Source: Chitinophagales bacterium (GTDB lineage: Bacteria; Bacteroidota; Bacteroidia; Chitinophagales; Saprospiraceae). From it: 40,156 nt of DNA. Below are positions 34,447 through 40,156 of the stretch, piece after piece. The notes below the pieces were generated by a model. That model did no database searches. It was not told the DNA's origin and saw only the letters and a program-made list of their open reading frames with translations. Location of the stretch: the NCBI GenBank assembly GCA_017303875.1, contig JAFLBP010000046.1, forward strand, positions 1 to 40,156. The letters are read 5' to 3'. The position numbers and the translations under genes were made by a program. Position 1 is the first letter of the stretch; every line of letters starts with the position of its first letter.

Positions 34447-35985
34447 ATGGCAAAAACTCCTTCCGATAAATTGTACCGCCTCATCCACGGGCTTAGTCCC
34501 GCGGAAAAGCGTTATTTCCGCATATTTATACGCGGAAAAACAGATCGGGAGAGCAAATACCTGCAATTGTTTGAGGCCATTGACGCGCAGGCGGTATTTG
34601 ATGAAACTGCCCTTCAGACAAAAATTTATAAAAACCGGAAGCCTGAGGGCAAAAAGTTTTCTGAATTAAAAGGTTATCTCTACGATTTAGTGCTGAAAAG
34701 CCTTCAGAATTTTGATGAAAACCAATCGGTAGAAGGTCGTATCAGCCAGTATTTACTCAGCCTTGAAGCGCTCAACAAACGCGGGCACTACGCAGATTGC
34801 CTTGATCTTTTGCAAAAAGCGGAGCGTCTGGCAGTTCGGTATGAGTTGTTTTCGCAGCAGCTGGAAATTTTACGCTGGAAAAAACAAATCGCCTACACCC
34901 GCATCGATGTTGATTTTTTGTATAAAAACTTAGATCAGCTGAATTTTGAAGAAAATCTGGTACTGGAGCGTTTACAAAACCTCGCTACCTATCGGCAGGC
35001 CTTTTTTGAGATATACCTGAGCATTAAAAAAGATGCACAAAACCGGAATGAAAATCCCGGTGGCCGCCTGCGCGAACTCATACAAAGCGACTTGTTCGAG
35101 GGTATCGCTTCGGCCAAGTCGCATAAAGCGCGGGTGTATTACCTGCGCGGCCTCAACCTGGCGCATTATGCGGCGCTGGAATACGAGGCTTTTTACGAAA
35201 GCGGGAAAAACCTGATTGCGCTGTTGGAGTCGCAGCCGCATTTTCTGGAGCTGTCGTTGTCTGACTACATCGCGGCGCTCAGCAATCATTTGCTGGCTTC
35301 CGGTTTGTTGCATAAATACGAGGAGGTGGAGGAGTGTCTGCACAAATTCCGGCGCCTCCGGCCCATCACGGAAGACGACCGCCGCAAGATTCACCGGCAG
35401 TATTATTCCAGCTATTTCGCCTTCAGTATTTACATGGGAAAATTTGAAGAAGCGCGCCTGGAAATTGCCCGCTGCCAGGCTGATGCCGCCGAAATTGATC
35501 CTAAAACCTATGAAACTACCAGCTTTTTACTACAATTCTGTATTATCGCCTTCGGCTGCAACGACTATAATGCCGCGCTGGATTACCTGAATCAATGGAC
35601 CGCACGGCCGCGCACGGTGGAACGGGAAGACCTGCAAAGTATCCTGCGCGTTGTGGCGCTTATTATCCATTACGAGATGCAAAACTGGGCCTTGCTCGAA
35701 TCGCTGCTGCGCTCCGCAACCCGTTTTATGCAAAAGAAAAATCGCCTGTTCGACCTCGAACGGCGATTTATGCAGTTTATTCAGGAATCGCTGCGCGCAC
35801 CCGGCAACCGGGAACGACAGGATGCTTTCCGAAAAATGAAGGCCGACTTGCAAACCCTCGCACAACAAGCCGGCACCCGCGCCCTGCTCCAAACCTTTGA
35901 CCTCGAAGCCTGGCTCGATGCCAAAATCAAAGGCATCTCCTTCTCCGAAGCAACACGTTTGAAAACGATGAATGATGAACGATGA
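34447..35985 (+). CDS. uncharacterised helical-repeat (TPR-like) protein
   Basis: A 512-residue cytoplasmic protein with no signal or membrane segment. The N-terminus DKLYRLIHGLSPAEKRYFRIFIRG is followed by KYLQLFEAID, a pattern I associate with uncharacterised Bacteroidota proteins. The rest is helical with repeats spaced about 35-40 residues (ALNKRGHYADCLDLLQKAERLAV; HLLASGLLHKYEEVEECLHKFRRL; AFSIYMGKFEEARLEIARCQ; AFGCNDYNAALDYLNQW), as in TPR solenoids. No enzyme motif is seen. Its last codons (MNDER and the stop) are made of repeat sequence from the palindrome that begins at 35978, so its original C-terminus may have been slightly different. Function unknown. Confidence 0.85.
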   Translation: MAKTPSDKLYRLIHGLSPAEKRYFRIFIRGKTDRESKYLQLFEAIDAQAVFDETALQTKIYKNRKPEGKKFSELKGYLYDLVLKSLQNFDENQSVEGRISQYLLSLEALNKRGHYADCLDLLQKAERLAVRYELFSQQLEILRWKKQIAYTRIDVDFLYKNLDQLNFEENLVLERLQNLATYRQAFFEIYLSIKKDAQNRNENPGGRLRELIQSDLFEGIASAKSHKARVYYLRGLNLAHYAALEYEAFYESGKNLIALLESQPHFLELSLSDYIAALSNHLLASGLLHKYEEVEECLHKFRRLRPITEDDRRKIHRQYYSSYFAFSIYMGKFEEARLEIARCQADAAEIDPKTYETTSFLLQFCIIAFGCNDYNAALDYLNQWTARPRTVEREDLQSILRVVALIIHYEMQNWALLESLLRSATRFMQKKNRLFDLERRFMQFIQESLRAPGNRERQDAFRKMKADLQTLAQQAGTRALLQTFDLEAWLDAKIKGISFSEATRLKTMNDER

Positions 35986-36097
35986 ACGATGAATGATGAG
36001 TGTTTTAGTGTTTAAGTGTTTTGGTGTTTTAGTGATTTAATACTAAAACACCAAAACACTTAAACACTAAAACACTCATCATTCATCATTCATCGTT
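35978..36097. repeat. long palindromic element 1 (7-base and 8-base arrays)
   Basis: A 56-base left arm (35978-36033) and right arm (36042-36097) are complementary with a single mismatch and an 8-base loop. Each arm has an outer part of 7-base units (GATGAAY) and an inner part of 8-base units (AGTGTTTT, AGTGTTTA, GGTGTTTT). It begins 8 bases inside the 512-aa gene, whose TGA stop falls in the outer array, and ends 9 bases from the stop of the convergent peptide gene. It is too long and lacks a U-tract for a usual terminator. Confidence 0.9.
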
Positions 36098-36105
36098 AAA
36101 AAAAA

Positions 36106-36315
36106 CTATCCTCCGATGGAAGAATTGTTTTGGAAGGTTACGCTGTCGCCGATGTCGGTGCGGGTATCAATGGTGGTCCAGCGGGTGCGATAGTTGAAGC
36201 GGCGGCCGCGGATGGTAACGATCCCGCCTTTTACGGCCTGCATTTCAGAGGCTTGCAGGGTAGTTACTTTGGCTTCGCTTTTCAGTTGGTCGAGTGTAAA
36301 TTTTTCTTTTGCCAT
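36106..36315 (-). CDS. RiPP-precursor-like small peptide with KGG leader
   Basis: A 69-residue protein. Residues 1-31 look like a leader of Bacteroidota natural-product precursors: charged MAKEKFTLDQLKSE, a middle helix, and a double-glycine-type end MQAVKGG. Residues 32-69 would be the core: six Arg, nine Ser or Thr, no Cys, two Trp/Tyr plus two Phe, and a terminal GG. Lack of Cys argues against a lanthionine product; another modification or an unmodified secreted peptide is possible. It has its own exact -7 box and a dyad at the -33 position. No modification enzyme, protease or transporter is in the window. The call rests on the leader pattern alone. Confidence 0.65.
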   Translation of the reverse strand: MAKEKFTLDQLKSEAKVTTLQASEMQAVKGGIVTIRGRRFNYRTRWTTIDTRTDIGDSVTFQNNSSIGG

Positions 36316-36416
36316 GGTCTTGCTCGCGTTTGAAAGTGAATGATCTGGTTGGTGTAGATTATCGGGTTAAATGCCAATGTGTTTAAAGGAAAACGATTGG
36401 CTTGTATTAAGCTTCC

Positions 36417-36445
36417 CAAAGATAACCACACAGACAGAACTGTGT
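36417..36445 (-). promoter_or_regulatory. peptide-gene promoter with dyad operator candidate
   Basis: On the minus strand TATCTTTG (36417-36424) is an exact -7 box, starting transcription near 36410, 95 bases before the ATG. Just upstream, the perfect dyad ACACAG-N6-CTGTGT (36428-36445) fills the spacer and reaches the -33 position, where no TTTG is present. This is the arrangement expected of an operator that needs a regulator. Confidence 0.5.
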
Positions 36446-36491
36446 TTTGCCAACTTTTTTAAAAAGTCAGGTTTCTGAGCGGATAAATTGG

Positions 36492-36516
36492 TCGATAAAA
36501 AAATATTATTTATCGA
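36492..36516 (-). terminator. weak A/T-rich hairpin after recX
   Basis: TCGATAAA (36492-36499) pairs with TTTATCGA (36509-36516) across a 9-base loop, about 9 bases beyond the recX stop at 36525. The stem is short and A/T-rich. Confidence 0.35.
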
Positions 36517-36524
36517 TCCGGGGC

Positions 36525-36995
36525 TTAGATCAGGCGAAAAACCAGCTCTGGTTCAAAACCTGCGCGGATCAGCGAAGCGGCTGCTTTCTGCGCGGCGAGC
36601 GGGTCATCTGCCTGATAAGACAGACGCTTTTTTTCAATCAGACGTTGGGCGAGCGCAGTATATTCTGTTTCGTCAATTTCTTCGGCCATTACCTGGCGAA
36701 TGGTGTCCGGGTCAATTCCTTTTCTTTTCAACTCGATTCGGATGCGGACGCGGCCCCAGTGGTTGCTGTTGAGTTTGCCGCGCACATAAGCGCGTGCGAA
36801 GCGGGTTTCATCAAAAAAACCTTCATCGCGCAGCAGTCCGAATATTTCTTCTGCCGTTTCGCCGCCCACGCCCAGTTCGGCTAAGCGTGCGCGCACTTCC
36901 GCGCCCGTGCGGTCGCGGTAGGCGCAAAAAGTTTCAAGTTTACGCAACGCCTCGTCGGGCGTCAGCGGCGTAAGGGGCGGGCGGCGGCGGAGCAT
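36525..36995 (-). CDS. recX: RecX family regulator of RecA
   Basis: A 156-residue helical protein that binds RecA filaments and limits recombination. It has the three-helix repeats of RecX: ALRKLETFCAYRDRTGAEVRARLAELG, IFGLLRDEGFFDETRFARAYVRGKLNSNHWGRVRIRIELKRKGI, and EYTALAQRLIEKKRLSY, with the ELKRKGI and AL-RLIEKK pattern. The start ATG at 36995 is 3 bases after the YceI stop, so recX is translated from the YceI message, an unusual partner: recX is most often next to recA. recA is not in the window. Confidence 0.93.
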   Translation of the reverse strand: MLRRRPPLTPLTPDEALRKLETFCAYRDRTGAEVRARLAELGVGGETAEEIFGLLRDEGFFDETRFARAYVRGKLNSNHWGRVRIRIELKRKGIDPDTIRQVMAEEIDETEYTALAQRLIEKKRLSYQADDPLAAQKAAASLIRAGFEPELVFRLI

Positions 36996-36998
36996 GTT

Positions 36999-37685
36999 TT
37001 ATTTTTGAGGTGCGGCCTTCAGGCGCAAGGACAAGGCTACTACGTCTTCGATGAGCTTGTCTTTGGCCGTGCCGATCACGCTGGATTGGAAATTGATTCC
37101 CCAATGCGTGCGGTTGATCTGGAAAGTGGGCGATTCGGCGGTCAGCACGTCGCCATCAAATTTCAGGCGTACCGGTATATTGACCGAATTGGTTTTGCCT
37201 TTGAGGGTGAGTTTGCCCAATACAACCCAGTTGAAATCAGGTGTTGTGTTGTTGGGTATTACTTCTTCAAACTCAAAAGTGCCGGTGGGGAATTTTTCGA
37301 CGCCAAAAAAGTCGGAATGTTTGAGGTGGCTTTCCAGTTCGCGTTTTTCACCGGCATCGGTGAGGTTGGTCACGATGATACTGTTCATATCCATCGTTAT
37401 TTTGCCGCTGATGGGTTGGCCGCCATTGACTAAGATTTCGCCGTTGCTCACGTGGATTTCGCCCGCATGGGGCTGTCCGAGTGTTTTTTTAGCCGACCAG
37501 TAAACAACGCCTTCTGTAATGGTGTAGCTAACGGCGCCTTCTTTGGAAGGAGCCGTGTAGGCGATGGGCTTGGCCCGAGCTGTTTCCGCGGCTGTCGGCA
37601 TTTCGACGGGTTTGTCTTCGGCGCATTGGGTAAACAAAAAGAGGGTAGCGAGTGTAAGAATATTCAGAACGAAGTTATGTCGCAT
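36999..37685 (-). CDS. YceI-like lipid-binding lipoprotein
   Basis: A 228-residue protein with a lipocalin-like beta-barrel that in this family binds isoprenoid or amphiphilic lipids. Start: ATG at 37685 (MRHNFVLNILTLATLFLFTQC), after a promoter at 37721-37728; an earlier in-frame start at 37859 would remove the signal peptide and is rejected. Cys21 is the likely lipid site, and the mature end CAEDKP is acidic, hinting at surface display. YceI strands: GAVSYTITEGVVYWSAKKTLGQPHAGEIHVSNGEI, SGKITMDMNSI, LESHLKHSDFFGVEKFPTGTFEFEEV, and the closing WGINFQSSVIGTAKDKLIEDVVALSLRLKA. It shares a message with recX. Confidence 0.93.
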   Translation of the reverse strand: MRHNFVLNILTLATLFLFTQCAEDKPVEMPTAAETARAKPIAYTAPSKEGAVSYTITEGVVYWSAKKTLGQPHAGEIHVSNGEILVNGGQPISGKITMDMNSIIVTNLTDAGEKRELESHLKHSDFFGVEKFPTGTFEFEEVIPNNTTPDFNWVVLGKLTLKGKTNSVNIPVRLKFDGDVLTAESPTFQINRTHWGINFQSSVIGTAKDKLIEDVVALSLRLKAAPQK

Positions 37686-37720
37686 ATTGGTGAAGATGAA
37701 AAGCAGGTTGAAAAAGTGGG

Positions 37721-37728
37721 CAAAATTA
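37721..37728 (-). promoter_or_regulatory. -7 box of yceI-recX
   Basis: The minus strand reads TAATTTTG, exact TAnnTTTG, with TTTG 22 bases upstream. The start near 37714 excludes the longer YceI start at 37859 and fits the ATG at 37685. Confidence 0.6.
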
Positions 37729-37878
37729 TGACATTCAAAGCGATTTGTTCCAAAATAAACAGGATTTACCGGAAAAATAACCTTGCCTTCGGGCCGATAC
37801 AATTGTTGATTTAAGCCTTTGGGGCGATGAACACTTTCTTTTTTTGAACATTCATCCAAAAAAGCATAGCTGAAGCAC

Positions 37879-37905
37879 TATGCCGGGCGGCATAACGTAT
37901 TTTTG
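37879..37905 (+). promoter_or_regulatory. promoter with dyad upstream of the NTF2-like gene
   Basis: TATTTTTG (37898-37905) is an exact -7 box, so transcription would start near 37912, only a few bases before the ATG at 37919. The dyad TATGCC-GGGC-GGCATA (37879-37894) fills the spacer, a plausible operator. Confidence 0.45.
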
Positions 37906-37918
37906 AAATAAAAAATCA

Positions 37919-38395
37919 ATGCTACGAACGATTTCTTGTCTGCTGCTGCTCGGCTTTGCCGGTTTAATGCACGCGCAAACCCCTGCGGCCTCTCCTGCCA
38001 CCAACGACACCCTTGCTGTTAAGGCGGTGATCAATCGTTTTTTTGAAGGTATGGAAAAAGGGGATTCTGTCCTTTTAAAAAGTACCTGTACGGAGCGGCC
38101 CTTGTTGCAAGCATTTATCACAGACCGGAATGGACAGTTGCGGGTGGTTGAAACGCCGTTTGCAGATTTTATACGCGCCATTTCAGCGCCTGCCAAACAA
38201 CAATACAAGGAGGTCATCAGCTTTGATGCAGTACTTTTAGAGCGCCAGCTGGCTTCTGTCTGGACGCCGTATACTTTTTATGTCGACGGAAAAGCGCACC
38301 ACAGCGGCACCAACTCCTTTCAATTAGTCAAAATGACGAATGGCTGGAAAATACAATATATAATAGACACGAGGAGAGTGATGAGTGATGAGTGA
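37919..38395 (+). CDS. secreted NTF2/SnoaL-like (DUF4440-type) protein
   Basis: A 158-residue predicted periplasmic protein. A signal peptide (MLRTISCLLLLGFAGLMHAQ) is followed by a short spacer and an NTF2-like cone fold: the helix AVINRFFEGMEKGDSVLLKSTC, FADFIRAI, then antiparallel strands SFDAVLLERQLASVWTPYTFYVDG and NSFQLVKMTNGWKIQYIIDTRR. The WxxPYTFYVDG and final WKIQYIIDTR pattern are typical of these proteins in Bacteroidota; no catalytic residues are evident. The last five residues (VMSDE) are encoded by the 7-base array next to palindromic element 2, and its stop is inside that element. Function unknown. Confidence 0.85.
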   Translation: MLRTISCLLLLGFAGLMHAQTPAASPATNDTLAVKAVINRFFEGMEKGDSVLLKSTCTERPLLQAFITDRNGQLRVVETPFADFIRAISAPAKQQYKEVISFDAVLLERQLASVWTPYTFYVDGKAHHSGTNSFQLVKMTNGWKIQYIIDTRRVMSDE

Positions 38396-38499
38396 TGAGA
38401 GTTTTTAGTGTTTTAGTGTTTTAGTGTTTTGGTGTTTTAGTGTTTAAGTGATTTATTACCAAAACACTAAAACACCAAAACACCAAAACTCTCATCACT
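38391..38499. repeat. long palindromic element 2 (7-base and 8-base arrays)
   Basis: A left arm (38391-38433) and right arm (38458-38499) pair over about 42 bases with one bulge and two mismatches, around a loop of 24 bases. The outer array has GATGAGT units, continuing left to about 38379, and the inner array (AGTGTTTT)n with GGTGTTTT variants. It lies between the convergent NTF2-like gene and ahcY, and both stop codons are inside it. On the minus strand ahcY ends TAG TGA TGA, three stops in a row. Confidence 0.88.
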
Positions 38500-39814
38500 A
38501 ATAACGGTAATATTCCGGTTTGAACGGACCGCTTTTTTCCACACCGATATATTCGGCCTGGTGGGATGCCAGTTCTTCGAGTTCCACACCAATTTTAGCG
38601 AGGTGCAGGCGCGCAACCTTTTCGTCGAGGTGTTTGGGCAGCATGTACACCTTGTTTTCGTATTTGCCTGAATTGCTCCAGAGTTCCAATTGTGCGAGCA
38701 CCTGATTGGTGAAGGAGTTGGACATGACGAAGGAGGGGTGTCCGGTAGCGCAACCGAGGTTGACGAGGCGGCCTTCGGCGAGTACGATGATGTCTTTGCC
38801 GTCGATGTTGTAAATATCAACCTGTGGTTTGATATTTACCTTGGTTTGGCCGTAGTTGCTGTTCAGCCAGGCCATATCGATTTCGTTGTCGAAGTGGCCG
38901 ATATTGCACACGATGGTTTTGTCATTCATCATGCGGAAGTGTTTTTCCGTCACGATGTCGCAGTTGCCAGTGGCCGTCACGATGATATTGGCGCGCGGGA
39001 TGGCATTTTCCATACGTTTCACCTCAAAGCCGTCCATTGCAGCCTGCAGGGCGCAGATGGGGTCGATTTCGGTGACAATAACGCGGGCGCCGGCGCCGCG
39101 GAGGCTGGCAGCCGAACCTTTACCAACGTCGCCATAACCGGCAACAACGGCTACTTTACCAGCCATCATCAGGTCGGTGGCGCGGCGGATGGCATCCACG
39201 AGGGATTCTTTACAGCCGTATTTGTTGTCGAATTTCGACTTGGTAACGGAGTCGTTGATATTGATGGCAGGCAGCGGGAGGGTGCCTTTGGCTACACGCT
39301 CATACAGGCGGTGTACGCCGGTGGTGGTTTCTTCGCTGATGCCACGGATTTCGGCCACGAGTTCGGGGTACTGATCGAGCACCATATTGGTGAGGTCGCC
39401 GCCGTCGTCGAGGATCATATTCAGTCCTTTTCCGCCTTCAAATGCGAAAAGTGTCTGCTCGATACACCAGTCGAATTCTTCGTTGTTCATCCCTTTCCAG
39501 GCATAAACCGGGATGCCGGCAGCGGCAATGGCAGCGGCGGCATGGTCTTGCGTAGAGAAAATATTGCAGGATGACCAGCTTACTTCTGCGCCGAGCTCAA
39601 CCAGCGTTTCAATGAGCACGGCCGTCTGAATGGTCATGTGCAGGCAGCCGGCAATGCGGGCGCCGGCTAATGGCTTGGAAGGACCAAACTCTTCGCGCAG
39701 CGACATGAGACCCGGCATTTCGGCTTCTGCCAACTGAATTTCCTTGCGGCCCCAGTCGGCCAATGCGATGTCCTTTACTTTGTATTTAGGACGCGATTCT
39801 GTAGCGGTAGACAT
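38498..39814 (-). CDS. ahcY: adenosylhomocysteinase
   Basis: Splits S-adenosylhomocysteine to adenosine and homocysteine, removing a methyltransferase inhibitor. The start is the ATG at 39814 (MSTATESRPKYKVKDIALADWGRKEI), giving 438 residues, the usual length; an upstream frame to 39934 is non-coding. Key features: GARIAGCLHMTIQTAVLIETL, EVSWSSCNIFSTQDHAAAAIA, the NAD site VVAGYGDVGKGSAASLRGAGARVIVTEIDPICALQAAMDG, and the C-terminal HLDEKVARLHLAKIGVELEELASHQAEYIGV with SGPFKPEYYRY, completing the conserved GPFKPxxYRY end. A -7 box and a perfect 14-base palindrome lie in the leader region. It is at the end of a run of unrelated genes, next to an IS element. Confidence 0.98.
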   Translation of the reverse strand: MSTATESRPKYKVKDIALADWGRKEIQLAEAEMPGLMSLREEFGPSKPLAGARIAGCLHMTIQTAVLIETLVELGAEVSWSSCNIFSTQDHAAAAIAAAGIPVYAWKGMNNEEFDWCIEQTLFAFEGGKGLNMILDDGGDLTNMVLDQYPELVAEIRGISEETTTGVHRLYERVAKGTLPLPAININDSVTKSKFDNKYGCKESLVDAIRRATDLMMAGKVAVVAGYGDVGKGSAASLRGAGARVIVTEIDPICALQAAMDGFEVKRMENAIPRANIIVTATGNCDIVTEKHFRMMNDKTIVCNIGHFDNEIDMAWLNSNYGQTKVNIKPQVDIYNIDGKDIIVLAEGRLVNLGCATGHPSFVMSNSFTNQVLAQLELWSNSGKYENKVYMLPKHLDEKVARLHLAKIGVELEELASHQAEYIGVEKSGPFKPEYYRY

Positions 39815-39893
39815 AATGAGAAATGTGCTTTTGTGATAAACAGCTCCGCAGCCGCTTATTTTTATTTTGAAAATGCAGCGGGAGCAAACCCTA

Positions 39894-39907
39894 AACGAAA
39901 TTTCGTT
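39894..39907. promoter_or_regulatory. perfect 14-base palindrome in the ahcY leader
   Basis: AACGAAATTTCGTT is its own reverse complement. It lies in the predicted ahcY leader, some 20 bases after the transcription start, where a repressor could bind. No regulator is known from the sequence. Confidence 0.45.
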
Positions 39908-39931
39908 CGGATTTGTTGCCAAACTGCGCCG

Positions 39932-39939
39932 CAAAGGTA
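39932..39939 (-). promoter_or_regulatory. -7 box of ahcY
   Basis: The minus strand reads TACCTTTG, exact TAnnTTTG; start near 39925, leader about 110 bases. Its -33 position would lie inside the 8-base array at 39948-39979, where no TTTG is seen. Confidence 0.6.
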
Positions 39940-39947
39940 CAATATTT

Positions 39948-40027
39948 AGGTGTTTGGGTGTTTAGGTGTTTGAGTGTTTTAGAGGTTCAGGGTTCAGGGT
40001 TTGGGGTTTGGAGGTTCAGGGTTTGGA
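39948..40027. repeat. element 3: 8-base then 7-base array, not palindromic
   Basis: Four 8-base units (AGGTGTTT, GGGTGTTT, AGGTGTTT, GAGTGTTT; 39948-39979) are followed by 7-base units GGTTCAG or GGTTTGG (39984-40026) with one single-base insertion. It has the same 8/7 structure as elements 1 and 2 but different outer units and no second arm in the window. The IS element begins immediately after. Confidence 0.85.
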
Positions 40028-40028
40028 G

Positions 40029-40156
40029 GTGCACTTCGTCAAAAAAGTGGACACAAAGATAAGTTTTAAAAAAGCTGTAATTTCACTTTTTAAAACGCAT
40101 GAATATGTCACAGATGAGAAGGAAGTTCACGAAAGAGCAGAAGCTTGAAATCGTGA
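40029..40156 (+). mobile_element. left end of an IS3-type insertion sequence, truncated by the window
   Basis: A transposase start lies at the window edge. Its upstream A/T-rich segment from about 40029, with a GTGCACTT...AAGTGGACAC dyad around 40029-40054, is a plausible terminal inverted repeat. The far end is outside the window, so the inverted repeat and target duplication cannot be tested here. The border at 40029 is approximate. Confidence 0.5.
40099..40156 (+). CDS. IS3-family transposase OrfA, N-terminal fragment
   Basis: From an ATG at 40099 (or the in-frame ATGs at 40105 and 40114) the frame reads MNMSQMRRKFTKEQKLEIV and stays open to the window edge. RRKFTKEQKLEIV is the typical start of the IS3 OrfA helix-turn-helix protein, which binds the IS ends; the DDE catalytic protein OrfB would follow outside the window. 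A stop in frame at 40078 limits the start. Identification is by pattern over 19 residues. Confidence 0.65.
   Translation, partial: MNMSQMRRKFTKEQKLEIV

Noticed and set aside
35978..36097. Ordinary intrinsic terminator
   Set aside because: The stem is far longer than usual, A/T-rich and periodic, and no U-tract follows on either strand; some effect on transcript ends is still possible.
39815..39925. SAH riboswitch upstream of ahcY
   Set aside because: I could not trace the known SAH riboswitch stems or its conserved core, so I list only the palindrome.
39948..40027. Possible CRISPR array or telomere-like repeat
   Set aside because: Units are 7-8 bases, directly adjacent, without spacers; no cas genes are in the window.
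39966..40148. 60-codon frame across the repeat and IS end
   Set aside because: It runs through repeat sequence and in a different frame from the transposase start, so it is an accidental open frame.

Overview
The window looks like chromosomal DNA of a Bacteroidota bacterium, probably of the Saprospiraceae/Chitinophagales type. Four things point there: three secreted proteins end in type IX secretion (T9SS) sorting domains; many genes are preceded by the Bacteroidota sigma-A -7 box TAnnTTTG (sometimes with TTTG 19-20 bases upstream) and lack a clear Shine-Dalgarno; Rho carries a very long disordered insert; and lipoproteins carry acidic residues just after the lipid cysteine. The species cannot be fixed from sequence alone.

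Layout. 0-4 kb: the 5' edge of an unidentified minus-strand gene, serS (-), a 433-base gap and rho (+). 4.1-15.1 kb: an envelope/secretome block, all minus: two tandemly duplicated surface lipoproteins (DUF6252-like), a 1459-aa T9SS protein with a serine-hydrolase motif plus beta-helix, then, past a strong terminator, a 1051-aa T9SS M43 metalloprotease and a 512-aa T9SS beta-propeller-like protein. 15.2-20.1 kb: a DUF1015 protein, a membrane class III adenylate cyclase with periplasmic TPRs, pyrH-xth and rfbC. 20.2-23.4 kb: a shortened Bat-type operon (OsmC, DUF58, a membrane BatD/DUF4381-like protein, a VWA protein) without a MoxR ATPase in view. 23.5-30.7 kb: PhoH, a SAM hydrolase, an operon of O-antigen ligase-like protein, rsmA and a LOG protein, then a putative lipoprotein methyltransferase and a CBS-tailed site-2 protease. 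30.7-33.6 kb: a QueD/PTPS homologue, a sugar nucleotidyltransferase and a FucP-type sugar transporter. 33.8-40.2 kb: an orphan LytTR regulator divergent from a 512-aa helical-repeat protein, a 69-aa RiPP-precursor-like peptide, YceI-recX, an NTF2-like protein, ahcY, and the left end of an IS3-type element.

The most unusual material is between genes. Two long palindromes (35978-36097, 38391-38499) are built from an outer 7-base array (GATGARY) and an inner 8-base array (RGTGTTTW). Stop codons of neighbouring genes lie inside them; a third, non-palindromic array with the same 8/7 periodicity (39948-40027) abuts the IS end. A different hairpin (31191-31260) also begins at a stop codon. Other points worth checking are the Cys-free KGG-leader peptide with its own promoter and a dyad in the promoter, the duplication that left a fossil of a neighbouring signal peptide, and a predicted exported methyltransferase. 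Most remaining genes are ordinary housekeeping genes.
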